From contig JAVCCG010000025.1 of NCBI GenBank assembly GCA_030765605.1, positions 1 through 16,376 on the forward strand: a stretch of 16,376 bases of DNA, in the 5' to 3' direction. Positions 7,293 through 15,218 of the stretch are shown here, piece after piece. Position 1 is the stretch's first letter, and each line of letters begins with the position of its first letter. The notes under the pieces are model-generated. The model searched no databases and was not told the origin of the DNA. It worked only from the letters and a program-made list of their open reading frames with translations. Source of the DNA: Candidatus Alcyoniella australis (GTDB taxonomy: Bacteria; Lernaellota; Lernaellaia; JAVCCG01; Alcyoniellaceae). Position numbers and translations under genes: made by a program.

Positions 7293-7772
7293 ATGCGCAA
7301 AAGTATCGTCACATTCCTGATGATCCTGGCCCTGGCGCTGATGCTGGGCATGTCCATGACCCTGGGCTGCGCCTGCGACGATGACGACGACGATGATAGC
7401 GATGGCGACGACGACACCGGCGATGACGATGACACTGGAGACGACGACATTGACGATGACGACACCGGCGATGACGACGATTGGCCCGATGACTGCGAAG
7501 ACCTGACGCCGGATCTGCTGGGCTGCATCACCGATTGCGGCGTTACCGACATCAAGTGCCAGTACGACTGCCTGATCGACGAGCTGAGCACCTACCTGGA
7601 CTGCCTCGACGCCACGGGCCAGGGCGACTCGGTCTACATCAACTGCCTGCAGGCCTGCCTCGACACCGCTGAGACCTGCGGCAACGGCTGCGGCGACGAC
7701 GACACGGCCTGCTATGCCGCCTGCCTGGGCAACCTGGGCGATTGCATGAGTGCCTGCGTTCCCGAGCAATAA
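7293..7772 (+). CDS. Small secreted Cys-rich protein with Asp-rich spacer and three CX3C-X6-CX3C modules
   Basis: Predicted 159 residues in three parts. Residues 1-25 are a signal sequence ending LGC-A-C; Cys26 could be lipidated, although TLGC is an imperfect lipobox. Residues 29-63 are an almost pure Asp spacer with Thr-Gly breaks. Residues 68-155 hold 14 cysteines, twelve of them in three 16-residue modules of identical spacing, C-X3-C-X6-C-X3-C, at 78-93, 118-133 and 140-155; Cys68 and Cys104 are extra. Such spacing suits short disulfide-linked helical hairpins, as in twin-CX3C proteins, so an oxidising extracytoplasmic location is likely. The start ATG has GGGAG about eleven bases upstream. 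It stands 78 bases after selB and just before a strong terminator. The function is unknown; the Asp spacer may bind calcium or simply hold the domain off the membrane. Confidence 0.8.
   Translation: MRKSIVTFLMILALALMLGMSMTLGCACDDDDDDDSDGDDDTGDDDDTGDDDIDDDDTGDDDDWPDDCEDLTPDLLGCITDCGVTDIKCQYDCLIDELSTYLDCLDATGQGDSVYINCLQACLDTAETCGNGCGDDDTACYAACLGNLGDCMSACVPEQ
7377..7481 (+). repeat. Low-complexity GAY-repeat encoding the Asp-rich spacer
   Basis: About 105 bases of near-continuous GAC/GAT codons, broken by ACC/ACT-GGC/GGA pairs that give repeating T-G-D-D-D(-D) units. GAC and GAT alternate irregularly, which argues for selection on the protein sequence and against a fresh slippage product. A related Asp-rich run encodes the tail of the broken peptidase gene at 9354-9960. 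Confidence 0.85.
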
Positions 7773-7795
7773 GCGACCGCTCGATTCAAGTAAAA

Positions 7796-7825
7796 AAAAC
7801 GGCCCCGGTTTCCCGGGGCCGTTTT
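7796..7825. terminator. Strong bidirectional rho-independent terminator
   Basis: AAAAC-GGCCCCGG, loop TTTC, CCGGGGCC-GTTTT: a perfect 13-bp stem. It has an A-run before it (from 7792) and GTTTTGTTTT after it, so a U-tract follows the hairpin on either strand. It lies between the stop codon of the Cys-rich gene (7772) and the stop codon of the convergent flavoprotein gene (7853), and so should end both transcripts. Confidence 0.9.
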
Positions 7826-7852
7826 GTTTTCAGACGGTTAAATTATCGGACG

Positions 7853-9202
7853 TCAGCCCTGGGCTTTCATCATTGCCATCTCAGCGGCGTTGACCAACTG
7901 GTAGGCCACCGGTGAGGCGGTGAGCGCCGGATGCGTGCCGATCTGGAAGATCGCTATATCGTCAAAGGTCATCCGCTGCTGGATGCAGGCGCTCAGGGCG
8001 TTGATCAGCTCGCCGACGGAAAGTGCGCCCATCAGCTGCGCGCCGATCAGCACGCCGGTGCGGCGTTCGAACAGCAGCTTGGCCTTGATCGCCGACATCC
8101 CGGGCATGCACCCCGGATGGCGGTTGGGCGCCTCGGCCTCGCCGACCACATAGTCGTATCCCATGTTGGTGGCCATGCTCTCGGTCAGGCCTGCGCCGGC
8201 CAGCGCGGTTTCGCCGATGGCCGTGGACCACACGCCGATGGTGCCGATGTTCTCGCGGCGGACGCCGAAGAGGTTGGCTCCGGCAATACGCGCCTCAGCC
8301 GAGGCGATCGAGGCCAGCTTGAGACCGCTGGGCCTGCCGCCGAAAAATGAGATCTTCTCGGCGCAGTCGCCTGCGGCGAACACGTTGGGGTCTGAGCTGC
8401 GCTGGAAGCGATCAACCTGAATTCCGCCGGTGGGTCCGATGTTCAGGCCGCAGTCTCTGGCCAGTTCCACGCTGGCCCGTGCGCCGATTCCCAGCAGCAC
8501 CGCGTCGGCCGGCAGCTCCTCGCCGTTGTCCAACACGACTTTCTCGACCTTGTCTGCGCCATCGAGCTTGACCACCTTGGCGGTCGTGCGCACGTTGACT
8601 CCACGTTCGCGGATAATCTTCTCGGCGGCCATGCAGTACGGCTTGTCAAAGGTCAGTTGCAGGCAGTGATCGAGCATCTCGACGATCGTCACGTTTTCGA
8701 TGCCCGATTTTTTACACTCGTCGGCGAACTCCACGCCGATGAACCCGCCGCCGATGATCACCAGGTTCTTGATGCCATTGAGCGCCTCTTGCAGCTCGCC
8801 CAACTGCACGAAGTCCTTGTAGATCGCGTAGACATTGGGTTTCTCAACGCCGGGCACGCCGGGGATAATCGGCTGGGAACCGGTGGCCACGATCAGCTTG
8901 CCGTAGCCGATGCTTGGGCCCTCCGCCAGCGTGATCTGCTTGGCCTCTCGGTCGATCTTGATCACGCAGTCCATGATCAGATCGACGTTGTTGGCGGTCA
9001 ACGGCGCGTCGGGGATCAGGTTGTTGTCGGCCGATCCGACGGTGCCCATAATGTAGGGGATGCCGCAGGGGATCATGACCTTCTGCTCCTTGCGCACCAG
9101 CAGGATCGACTTGTCCGGATAGTGACGATGCACGGTGATCGCCGCTGTCAGGCCTGCGGCGCTGCCGCCGATTACTACTACGTCGTATTGTTTCTCCGTC
9201 AT
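7853..9202 (-). CDS. FAD/NAD(P)-dependent oxidoreductase, CoA-disulfide reductase / NADH oxidase type
   Basis: Predicted 449 residues, typical for this cytosolic flavoprotein group. The FAD-binding Rossmann motif VVIGGSAAG is at 9-17. The single redox-active cysteine is Cys46 in IPCGIPY, the position used by CoA-disulfide reductases, NADH oxidases and polysulfide reductases. ATGSQPIIPGV and the NAD-binding VIIGGGFIGVEFAD come next, then the second FAD motif VFAAGDCAE. The C-terminal dimerisation domain has HPGCMPG and ends with IGTHPALTASPVAYQLVNAA, whose HP-x-L-T-x-SP-x-AY pattern is standard. It probably reduces CoA disulfide, polysulfide or oxygen with NAD(P)H; the exact substrate cannot be read from sequence. 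Start: ATG at 9202 with AAAGGAG eight bases upstream. It is more than 150 bases from the broken peptidase gene upstream, so it likely has its own promoter. Confidence 0.9.
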   Translation of the reverse strand: MTEKQYDVVVIGGSAAGLTAAITVHRHYPDKSILLVRKEQKVMIPCGIPYIMGTVGSADNNLIPDAPLTANNVDLIMDCVIKIDREAKQITLAEGPSIGYGKLIVATGSQPIIPGVPGVEKPNVYAIYKDFVQLGELQEALNGIKNLVIIGGGFIGVEFADECKKSGIENVTIVEMLDHCLQLTFDKPYCMAAEKIIRERGVNVRTTAKVVKLDGADKVEKVVLDNGEELPADAVLLGIGARASVELARDCGLNIGPTGGIQVDRFQRSSDPNVFAAGDCAEKISFFGGRPSGLKLASIASAEARIAGANLFGVRRENIGTIGVWSTAIGETALAGAGLTESMATNMGYDYVVGEAEAPNRHPGCMPGMSAIKAKLLFERRTGVLIGAQLMGALSVGELINALSACIQQRMTFDDIAIFQIGTHPALTASPVAYQLVNAAEMAMMKAQG

Positions 9203-9353
9203 AGGAACTGCTCCTTTGGGTGCTGGGATAGGATGCGTATATTGCTGTAACGGTTATCTGTTAGCTTATCAATGGTTTGGGATAGCGGGGCTACAATTCT
9301 AAAAATAATATGTCGAAATGAAAGGCAAATCAAGTTATCTGCAAAAGCCGCGC

Positions 9354-9960
9354 TCAACCGGCGCAGCAGTCTTGGTCGTCATCTTGGTCCCCCGGCTGGC
9401 TTGGCTGGTCATCGTCGGTCGCATCATCGTCTGCAATATCATCGTCTTCGGCCGCATCGTCGTCATCCAAGTCGTCGTCGTCATCGTCCGGCTGCGGATC
9501 GGGCCGGTAGACCATCTTGCCCAGGTAGCTCTCGATCTCGGCCTCGCCCCAGGAGTTCTTGCCGATCCAGTACTGCTCCGTGGCGTCGTAGCCGACGAGG
9601 GTCACGCCATGGCCGCCGCACGCGCCGCCGCTTGAGTGCTCCCCCTCGTCATAAGAGTAGAAATCGGCGTAGGTCATGATGTAGGCGTACGGCGGCCCCT
9701 CGAGCAGTGCGGCGCGGATGTTATCGCGGCTCGAGGTGTCGACCCAGCGCCAGGCCTATCGACATGCCGCCCGAGCACGAGCCCCCGGCGCAGGAGAACA
9801 AATGCTGCTCGGACAGGTCGACCTCGGCCAGCGGGTCGGCCAGCTCGTAATAGCGCACCAGCACCTCGAACGCGGCGATCACGCCGTGCTGCGCGATCTC
9901 GCGGTTGAGTTGTTCAAGGGCGTCCGGAACCCCGCCGCAGTCCGTCCGCGCATATCCGGG
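9354..9960 (-). pseudogene. Broken papain-family (C1) peptidase gene with Asp-rich tail
   Basis: Two frames together give C1 peptidase pieces. Frame A (9960 to TAA at 9721) encodes AAFEVLVRYYELADP, then VDLSEQHLFSCAGGSCSGGM, the EQ-x-L-x-x-C...C-x-GG segment that follows the catalytic Cys helix. About 9750-9765 the reading frame must change. Frame B then gives RWVDTSSRDNIRAALLEGPP, MTYADFYSYDEGE, the active-site His (GGHGVTLVGYD), the active-site Asn (YWIGKNSWG), an Asp-rich tail and a TGA at 9354. The propeptide and the CGSCWAF motif with the nucleophilic Cys are absent, because the upstream sequence is the 3' end of the hydrolase gene. About 40-50 residues expected between CSGG and DNIRAALL are also missing. 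An ATG at 9677 could still start a C-terminal piece, but it would be inactive. A sequencing error could explain the frameshift but not the missing parts. Confidence 0.75.
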
Positions 9961-10890
9961 CTACTGCACGTTGGTGCCGATGCGCTGGTTGATGAAGCGC
10001 AGGGTGTGCGCAAGCGACAGCCCCTCGTACCCCTCGCACATTGCGAGCACGATGGCGTAGTGGTCGTTGTTGGGAATCAGCTCGAGCTGCACCGGTGCGC
10101 CTTGCTCCTTGAGGGCCGCGTAGTAGTCCAACGTAAGCTGCGGCTTGGCCAGGTCGTCGTCCTCGCCGACCATCAGCAGGGTCGGCGGGATGTCGCCGCG
10201 CGCGTAGAGAATCGGCTGGGCGTGCTGCATGTTCTCCAGCGAGCCCATGGCGTCGAACACCATCCGGCGCACGCCGGGAAGAACCTTGATATTGAAGTGG
10301 TAGGGACCGGCGAGCAGCACCACACCGTCGATCTGCGCCAGCGGATCGAAGGTCAGCTTGGAGCGGAAGGTATCGTCGGTGAGCACCATTGCCAGCAGGT
10401 GCGTCCCGGCCGAGTGCCCCATCAGAATCACGCGCTGCGGGTCGCCGCCGTACTCGGCGATGTGCGCCATGGTCCAGTTCAACGCGCTGACCGTATCGTC
10501 GACGAACGTGGGATAGATGTCGTCGGGGTACATCCGGAAATCGACGATCACCGTGACAAAGCCGCGCTCGGTCAGCGTCTCAGCCAGTGCGCCGTAGTCC
10601 TTGCGCGTGGTGTATTGCCAGGTGCCGCCGTGCACGAAGACCACCACCGGCGCGGGCTGGTCCGATTCGACGCGGAAGATGTCGAGCACCTGCAGCGGCG
10701 CGTTGTCCTCGACGTAGGGCACGTCCTGGTCGATCAGCGGGTACTCGGCGTAGAACTGCGAGCCGACCTGGGCCGCATCGTAGAGCACCGGGATGTCCAG
10801 GGTCGGCACGCCGCAGCCGCAAAGCAGCAGCAGCGCGGCCATGACCGAAAGCAGGCACGATTTACGAATCAATTTTTGCCATAAGCTCAT
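9961..10890 (-). CDS. Lipoprotein alpha/beta hydrolase (carboxylesterase-like)
   Basis: Predicted 309 residues. The signal peptide ends LLLLCGC-G, so Cys26 is the probable lipidation site and the enzyme sits on the outer face of a membrane. The core is an alpha/beta hydrolase of the BD-FAE / hormone-sensitive-lipase-like type: oxyanion motif HGGTW (87-91), nucleophile Ser160 in GHSAG, probable acid Asp246 in GEDDDLAKP, and probable base His277 in NNDHY. It should cleave a carboxylic ester, substrate unknown. The Shine-Dalgarno GAGGA precedes the ATG at 10890, which lies 10 bases after the transporter stop codon, so it is the third gene of an operon with the GH3 glycosidase. Its TAG stop is followed at once and in the same frame by the remains of the C1 peptidase gene. 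The C-terminus itself looks complete. Confidence 0.85.
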   Translation of the reverse strand: MSLWQKLIRKSCLLSVMAALLLLCGCGVPTLDIPVLYDAAQVGSQFYAEYPLIDQDVPYVEDNAPLQVLDIFRVESDQPAPVVVFVHGGTWQYTTRKDYGALAETLTERGFVTVIVDFRMYPDDIYPTFVDDTVSALNWTMAHIAEYGGDPQRVILMGHSAGTHLLAMVLTDDTFRSKLTFDPLAQIDGVVLLAGPYHFNIKVLPGVRRMVFDAMGSLENMQHAQPILYARGDIPPTLLMVGEDDDLAKPQLTLDYYAALKEQGAPVQLELIPNNDHYAIVLAMCEGYEGLSLAHTLRFINQRIGTNVQ

Positions 10891-10900
10891 AGTGCAATCC

Positions 10901-11791
10901 TCATTTCGAGCGGATCTTACCGGGTGTTCCTTGACGGACCGCGATTATAACCGCAGACAGGGTCACGATGCAGCCCAGGGCCGTGATTCCGGATACCGGG
11001 CGGCCCAGCCACAGCCAGCCAAGGATTGCGGCCCCGGCCGGCTCGCCCACGATCGACATCGCCACCGCGGCCGGTGCGGCGTGGCGCAGGGACCAGGTGA
11101 TCAGGTTGTGGCCGATCAGCTGCGGCACCACGGCTGCCAGCACTAGGTAGAACAGCGCCTCGGACGAGGCCACGCGGATCGGTACACCTGCAACGGTTGC
11201 GCACCCCAGCAGCAGGGCCGCGCCCACGGCCGTGGCCACGCCCGAGTAAGCCAGCGGGTCCAGCTTGTCGCCCAGGCTTCGGCCAAGCAGCAAATAGCAC
11301 GACATGGCCAACGCGCCGACCAGCGCCAGTCCGTCGCCCAGCAGAGCGTCGCGGCCCCCGACCAGGTCATGGCCGCCGATGATCGCCACGCCCACGCAGG
11401 CCAGGCCGATGGACAGCCACAGCCTGCCGCCGGGTTTGTCGCGGCGGGTCAGGGTGCCGACCAAAGCCAGGATCAACGGGTTGATGGTCACCAGGGTCAC
11501 CGATGCTGCCACACTGGTCAGACCCAGGGAGGTGACCCAAGCGCCGAAATGCACGGCGTAGGCCAGCCCCGCAAATAGGGACGAGATCAGCGCGCGTCCG
11601 CGCAGCCCTCCGTTGACCAGAGCGCGCACGGAAAACGGCGCGAGCAGCAGCGCGGCCACGGCCAGCCGTACGCCCGCGCTGACCAGCGGGTGGGTCGGCT
11701 CGGCCTTGATAAAGAAGATCGCGGCAAAGCTGATCGCCGCCACCGCAACCAGCAGCGCCGGGGCGACCAGCGCTGGTTTGCCCTTATTCAT
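10901..11791 (-). CDS. EamA / drug-metabolite transporter (DMT) family permease
   Basis: Predicted 296 residues, the standard length for a ten-TM EamA protein made of two repeated five-helix domains. Hydrophobic helices follow one another along the whole chain. Typical features are AAISFAAIFFIKAEPTHPLV with AGVRLAVAALLL in the first repeat, GDGLALVGALAMSCYLLLGR at the second, and AAPAAVAMSIVGEPAGAAILGWLWLG near the end, where the E-P-x-x-A-A-x-x-G-W pattern is characteristic. It probably exports or imports a small metabolite across the inner membrane; the substrate cannot be inferred. The start is ATG at 11791, whose A is the last base of the GH3 stop codon (TGATG), giving translational coupling. 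A GTG one codon upstream is less likely. Confidence 0.9.
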   Translation of the reverse strand: MNKGKPALVAPALLVAVAAISFAAIFFIKAEPTHPLVSAGVRLAVAALLLAPFSVRALVNGGLRGRALISSLFAGLAYAVHFGAWVTSLGLTSVAASVTLVTINPLILALVGTLTRRDKPGGRLWLSIGLACVGVAIIGGHDLVGGRDALLGDGLALVGALAMSCYLLLGRSLGDKLDPLAYSGVATAVGAALLLGCATVAGVPIRVASSEALFYLVLAAVVPQLIGHNLITWSLRHAAPAAVAMSIVGEPAGAAILGWLWLGRPVSGITALGCIVTLSAVIIAVRQGTPGKIRSK

Positions 11792-13647
11792 CACTCATCG
11801 GATTTTGGTTGCGGCTGATATTGCCAACCGGCCGGATAGAGACCGGGCAGCGCCACGGGCAGGCGGCCCTGGGCCGCAGCCTTGCCGAAGATCGCCCGCA
11901 CCGCGATTTGCACGGCGATGTCGCGGTTGGAGTACGTCGCCAAATAGGTCGTGGCCTCGGGAAACGCCAGCAGGTCATAGGGTGTGGCCAGGGCCACGAT
12001 CAGCGTCGGCAGCTTCAAGGCCAGCAGCCTGCGGACCAGCTCGGCCTGCTGCGGATGATAATAGGCGTCGTAGGAGCCGATCAGCAGCACCTGCGGCGTT
12101 GCGGCCTGCGCGCGCTCCACGATCTGCTCGATCCGGCGCTGGTGGGGATTTAACGGGAATGTATCGCCCGTGGCCTGGCGGTCGATCGCCTGCACCTGGG
12201 CCAGCAGCGTGGTCCCCGAGAGGTTGGGCCAAGCAGCGCCGGCGTACATCTGTTGGGGTGCGCGGCCGATGCAGACCACGTGCACGCGCGCCTGGGTTTG
12301 CAGGTCCAACGGCAGCAGCTCGGCCTCGTCGCGCACCACGGTCAACGCCCGCGAGTGCAGCTGCTGGGCGAGCAGACGCTGCTCCGCGGTGTCCAGCCCG
12401 CGCTCGACCTGTTTGGGATCGCGGTACGGCTCGTCGAGCAGGCAGTACTTCATCTTCAGCCGCAGCACGCGGCGCACCGAGCGATCGATGCGCCCCTCGT
12501 CGATGCGCCCTGCGCGCACGGCCCGCGCCACCGCGGCGATCTGCTCCTCGACCTTGTGCGGCCATCGCGCGTAGCTCGCTGATGAGCGCGTTAGGTTCGG
12601 CCGGGAGTCCGCGGCGCTGTCCAGGATTATGTCCACGCCCGCGCGCAGCATCGCCAGGTCGGGAAGCTCGTTCCAGTCCGCGGCAATAATCGCGCCCATA
12701 TTGATATCGTCGGTGATGATCACGCCCTCGAACCCAAGCTCCACGCGCAGCAGCTCGATCACTGTCGGATCGATGGACGCGGGCAGATTGCCCAAGCCGC
12801 GATATGTGGCGTGGGTCAGCATCACCATCTCGGCGCCGTTGGAGATCGCCGCGTCGAACGGCGGCAGATAGCGACTAAAGATCGTCTCGCGGTTCTCGCC
12901 GTTGACTACCGGGCCGAAGTGCTCGTCCCCGGGCGCGTTGGCGTGGCCCGGGAAATGTTTGACGCAGGCGATCACGCGATTGGCCTGAAGCCCGCGCACA
13001 GCCTGCGCGCCGTGCGCGGCCACGGCCCGGGTCGAGGCGCTGAAGCAGCGGGTGTACATCGAGGGCTCGGAGGGCCCGGCGTCGGGCTCGATCACCGGCG
13101 CGAAATTAACGTTGATCCCCAGGGCGTAAAGCTGTTGTCCCATCAGGTCGTAAGCCTGCAATGTGGCTCCGGCGTCGAAGGTTGCGCCCAGCCCCATGTT
13201 GCCCGGGGTGTCCGTGCCGCCGGTGATGTCGTTGAGCGCCTGGGGGATGCCGCCCTCCTGGTCCACGGCGATCAGCAGCGGAATCGGATTGTCGCGCTCC
13301 AGGGCCCAGAGCTGGAGCTTGCGCACGTTGCTCGCGGTTCTGCGCGGTGAAAAGGCCACGCTGGAAATCGGTGGTAAAAACACGCCGCCGACTCCCAGGT
13401 CGCGCACCAGCCGCCGGGCCTTGTGGCGCGAGCCGGGGAGCATGTTGACCCCGACCATGTAAAGCTGCGCCACTTTCTGTTCGAGGGTCATCTGTTCGAG
13501 GATCTGCGAGATGCGCGCCTCGTCCACGGCGCAGCACGGGCAGGGGTGGGCCGGGGCCGCGGTGCACGGCGCGGCCGCAACGATCAGCAGCGCAATCGCC
13601 GCGACGCAAAGGACTGCATATAAACGCATCGAACGCTTGGATAGCAT
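11791..13647 (-). CDS. Secreted glycoside hydrolase family 3, beta-N-acetylhexosaminidase (NagZ-like)
   Basis: Predicted 618 residues. A signal peptide (basic start, hydrophobic 9-27, likely cleavage after about residue 33) points to the periplasm or beyond. The GH3 TIM barrel has IAVDQEGG (126-133), the NagZ-type loop KHFPGH-x4-GDEH (230-243), where Asp241-His243 is the expected acid/base dyad, and the nucleophile Asp313 in VIITDDINMGA. This loop marks N-acetylhexosaminidases and not glucosidases. A C-terminal alpha/beta sandwich domain follows (about 430-610), as in long Gram-positive-type NagZ proteins and unlike the short ~340-residue cytosolic E. coli enzyme. Substrates may be muropeptides or chitin fragments. 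Start: ATG at 13647; GTG at 13656 and ATG at 13629 are possible, and none has a strong Shine-Dalgarno. It is the first gene of the operon that includes the transporter and the hydrolase. Confidence 0.88.
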   Translation of the reverse strand: MLSKRSMRLYAVLCVAAIALLIVAAAPCTAAPAHPCPCCAVDEARISQILEQMTLEQKVAQLYMVGVNMLPGSRHKARRLVRDLGVGGVFLPPISSVAFSPRRTASNVRKLQLWALERDNPIPLLIAVDQEGGIPQALNDITGGTDTPGNMGLGATFDAGATLQAYDLMGQQLYALGINVNFAPVIEPDAGPSEPSMYTRCFSASTRAVAAHGAQAVRGLQANRVIACVKHFPGHANAPGDEHFGPVVNGENRETIFSRYLPPFDAAISNGAEMVMLTHATYRGLGNLPASIDPTVIELLRVELGFEGVIITDDINMGAIIAADWNELPDLAMLRAGVDIILDSAADSRPNLTRSSASYARWPHKVEEQIAAVARAVRAGRIDEGRIDRSVRRVLRLKMKYCLLDEPYRDPKQVERGLDTAEQRLLAQQLHSRALTVVRDEAELLPLDLQTQARVHVVCIGRAPQQMYAGAAWPNLSGTTLLAQVQAIDRQATGDTFPLNPHQRRIEQIVERAQAATPQVLLIGSYDAYYHPQQAELVRRLLALKLPTLIVALATPYDLLAFPEATTYLATYSNRDIAVQIAVRAIFGKAAAQGRLPVALPGLYPAGWQYQPQPKSDE

Positions 13648-13673
13648 GGGGCACACGGACGATCAAGCTTACT

Positions 13674-13702
13674 TTGCCCCAACGGGCCCGGGGCGCTATC
13701 AT
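13674..13702 (+). promoter_or_regulatory. Candidate sigma-70-type promoter for the amidase gene
   Basis: TTGCCC (13674-13679), a 17-base spacer, then TATCAT (13697-13702). This matches four of six -35 and five of six -10 consensus bases at ideal spacing. Transcription would begin near 13709, about 38 bases before the amidase ATG. It lies in the 99-base gap between divergent genes. Confidence 0.45.
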
Positions 13703-13746
13703 CGCCTCTCCCGCTCGACACTCCGGGCTCTACTGGGAGCGTATTG

Positions 13747-15204
13747 ATGAATGAACTGCTGACCCTTTCCGCCACGGCACTGGCCGCGAAGATCCGCAAA
13801 GGCGATCTGAGCTCGCGCGAGGCGCTCGAGGCGCACATTGCGCGCATCGAGCAGGTCAATCCGCTGATTAACGCGATGGTCGCCGATCGCTTTGCAGCGG
13901 CGCGATCCGAGGCCGACGCCGTGGACAAGCGGCTCAAGGGGCGCAAGCCCGGGTCGCGGGCCAAGCTGCCGCCACTGCTGGGCGTGCCGTGCACGGTCAA
14001 GGAGTGCTTCGCCCTTACCGGCATGCCCAACGCCTCGGGATTGGTGGCGCGCAAGCAGGTGGTTTCGCAATCCGACGCCACGGTGGTCGGGCGCCTGCGA
14101 GCGGCCGGAGCAATCCCGATGGGCGTGACCAACACCTCCGAGCTGTGCATGTGGATGGAGACCGACAACCGGCTCTACGGCCGCACCAACAACCCTTACG
14201 ACACGCAGCACATGGTGGGCGGCTCGTCGGGCGGCGAGGGCTCGATCATCGCCTCGGGCGCATCGCCGTTCGGCGTGGGCTCGGACGTGGGCGGATCGAT
14301 CCGCATGCCCGCCTTTTTCAACGGCGTGTTCGGCCACAAGCCCACCGGCGGCCTGATTCCCAACAGCGGCCAGTACCCCACGGCCCACGGCGCGGCCCTG
14401 CGCTATTTGACCACCGGGCCGTTGGCCCGCCGGGCCGAGGATCTGTGGCCGTTGATCAATCTGATGCGCGGGCCCGACGGCCAAGACGACGGGTGCGCCG
14501 AATTCGAGCTGGGCGACCCGGCAAAGGTCGATTTGAGCAAACTCAAGGTGGTGATGGTCGAGGACAACGGCGTCACGCGGGTCTCCGACGATCTGCGGCA
14601 GTCGATGCGCCGCGCGGGAGCGGCCCTGGAACGCGCCGGAGCCCAGGTGCGCACCGCGCGGGTGCCTGCTCTCAAGCGCTCGTCCGACATCTGGTCCTCA
14701 ATGCTGCTCGAGGCCAACGGCGCGACCTTCAGCGAGAGCCTGGGCAACGGTAAGCCGATCAGCTTCCCTTACCAGATGCTGCTCTGGGCCCTGCGCCGCT
14801 CGCCGCACACTCTGCCCGCGATCGTGCTTGCGGCGATCGAGGCATTGCCCAGCTACATCCCGGGCCACGTGGAAAAGGCGGTCCGCGCCGGACATGAGCT
14901 GCGACGCGAACTGGTGGAGCTGATCGGCAAGCAAGGGGTAATGCTCTTCCCGTCTTTCTCGCGGCCCGCGCCGCGGCACTATGCGCCGATGATCACGCCG
15001 TTCGACTTCGTTTACACAGCGGTAATCAACGTGCTCGAGCTGCCCGCCACCCAGGTGCCGCTGGGCCTGAACAGCGCGGGCCTGCCGCTGGGCGTGCAGG
15101 TCGTAGGCGTACACGGCAACGATCACCTGACCGTGGCCGCGGCGCTCGAGCTCGAACGCGCAATGGGCGGCTGGGTCTTTCCAAAGAATTTGACCGAGCG
15201 TTGA
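13747..15204 (+). CDS. Amidase-signature family hydrolase (FAAH-like)
   Basis: Predicted 485 residues. The complete Ser-cisSer-Lys catalytic triad is visible: Lys85 in GVPCTVKE, cis-Ser160 in GGSSGGEG, and nucleophile Ser184 in GVGSDVGGSIRMP. FNGVFGHKPTGGLIPN follows, and the C-terminal region has PATQVPLGL...GLPLGVQVVG, all standard for the family. The arrangement GGSSGGEG with GSDVGGSIR resembles fatty-acid amide hydrolases more than GatA, and no gatB or gatC lies nearby, so a role in tRNA amidation is unlikely. It cleaves an amide bond of unknown substrate and has no signal peptide, so it is probably cytosolic. Start: ATG at 13747 with GGGAG seven bases upstream; a TTG one codon earlier is less well spaced. 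A small lipoprotein gene follows after 14 bases and is probably co-transcribed. Confidence 0.9.
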   Translation: MNELLTLSATALAAKIRKGDLSSREALEAHIARIEQVNPLINAMVADRFAAARSEADAVDKRLKGRKPGSRAKLPPLLGVPCTVKECFALTGMPNASGLVARKQVVSQSDATVVGRLRAAGAIPMGVTNTSELCMWMETDNRLYGRTNNPYDTQHMVGGSSGGEGSIIASGASPFGVGSDVGGSIRMPAFFNGVFGHKPTGGLIPNSGQYPTAHGAALRYLTTGPLARRAEDLWPLINLMRGPDGQDDGCAEFELGDPAKVDLSKLKVVMVEDNGVTRVSDDLRQSMRRAGAALERAGAQVRTARVPALKRSSDIWSSMLLEANGATFSESLGNGKPISFPYQMLLWALRRSPHTLPAIVLAAIEALPSYIPGHVEKAVRAGHELRRELVELIGKQGVMLFPSFSRPAPRHYAPMITPFDFVYTAVINVLELPATQVPLGLNSAGLPLGVQVVGVHGNDHLTVAAALELERAMGGWVFPKNLTER

Positions 15205-15218
15205 CACAGGAGGTGAGC

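Noticed and set aside
6504-7769. 421-codon open frame on the minus strand crossing selB and the Cys-rich gene
   Set aside because: It spans two plus-strand genes and their gap; the Val/Ile run is the complement of the Asp-codon repeat.
9721-9760. Frame change in the peptidase as programmed frameshifting
   Set aside because: No slippery heptamer or downstream stimulator is evident, and the gene also lacks its catalytic Cys region, so decay is the simpler reading.
9718-10884. 388-codon open frame on the plus strand
   Set aside because: It is antisense to the hydrolase with its intact GHSAG triad; no recognisable motif.
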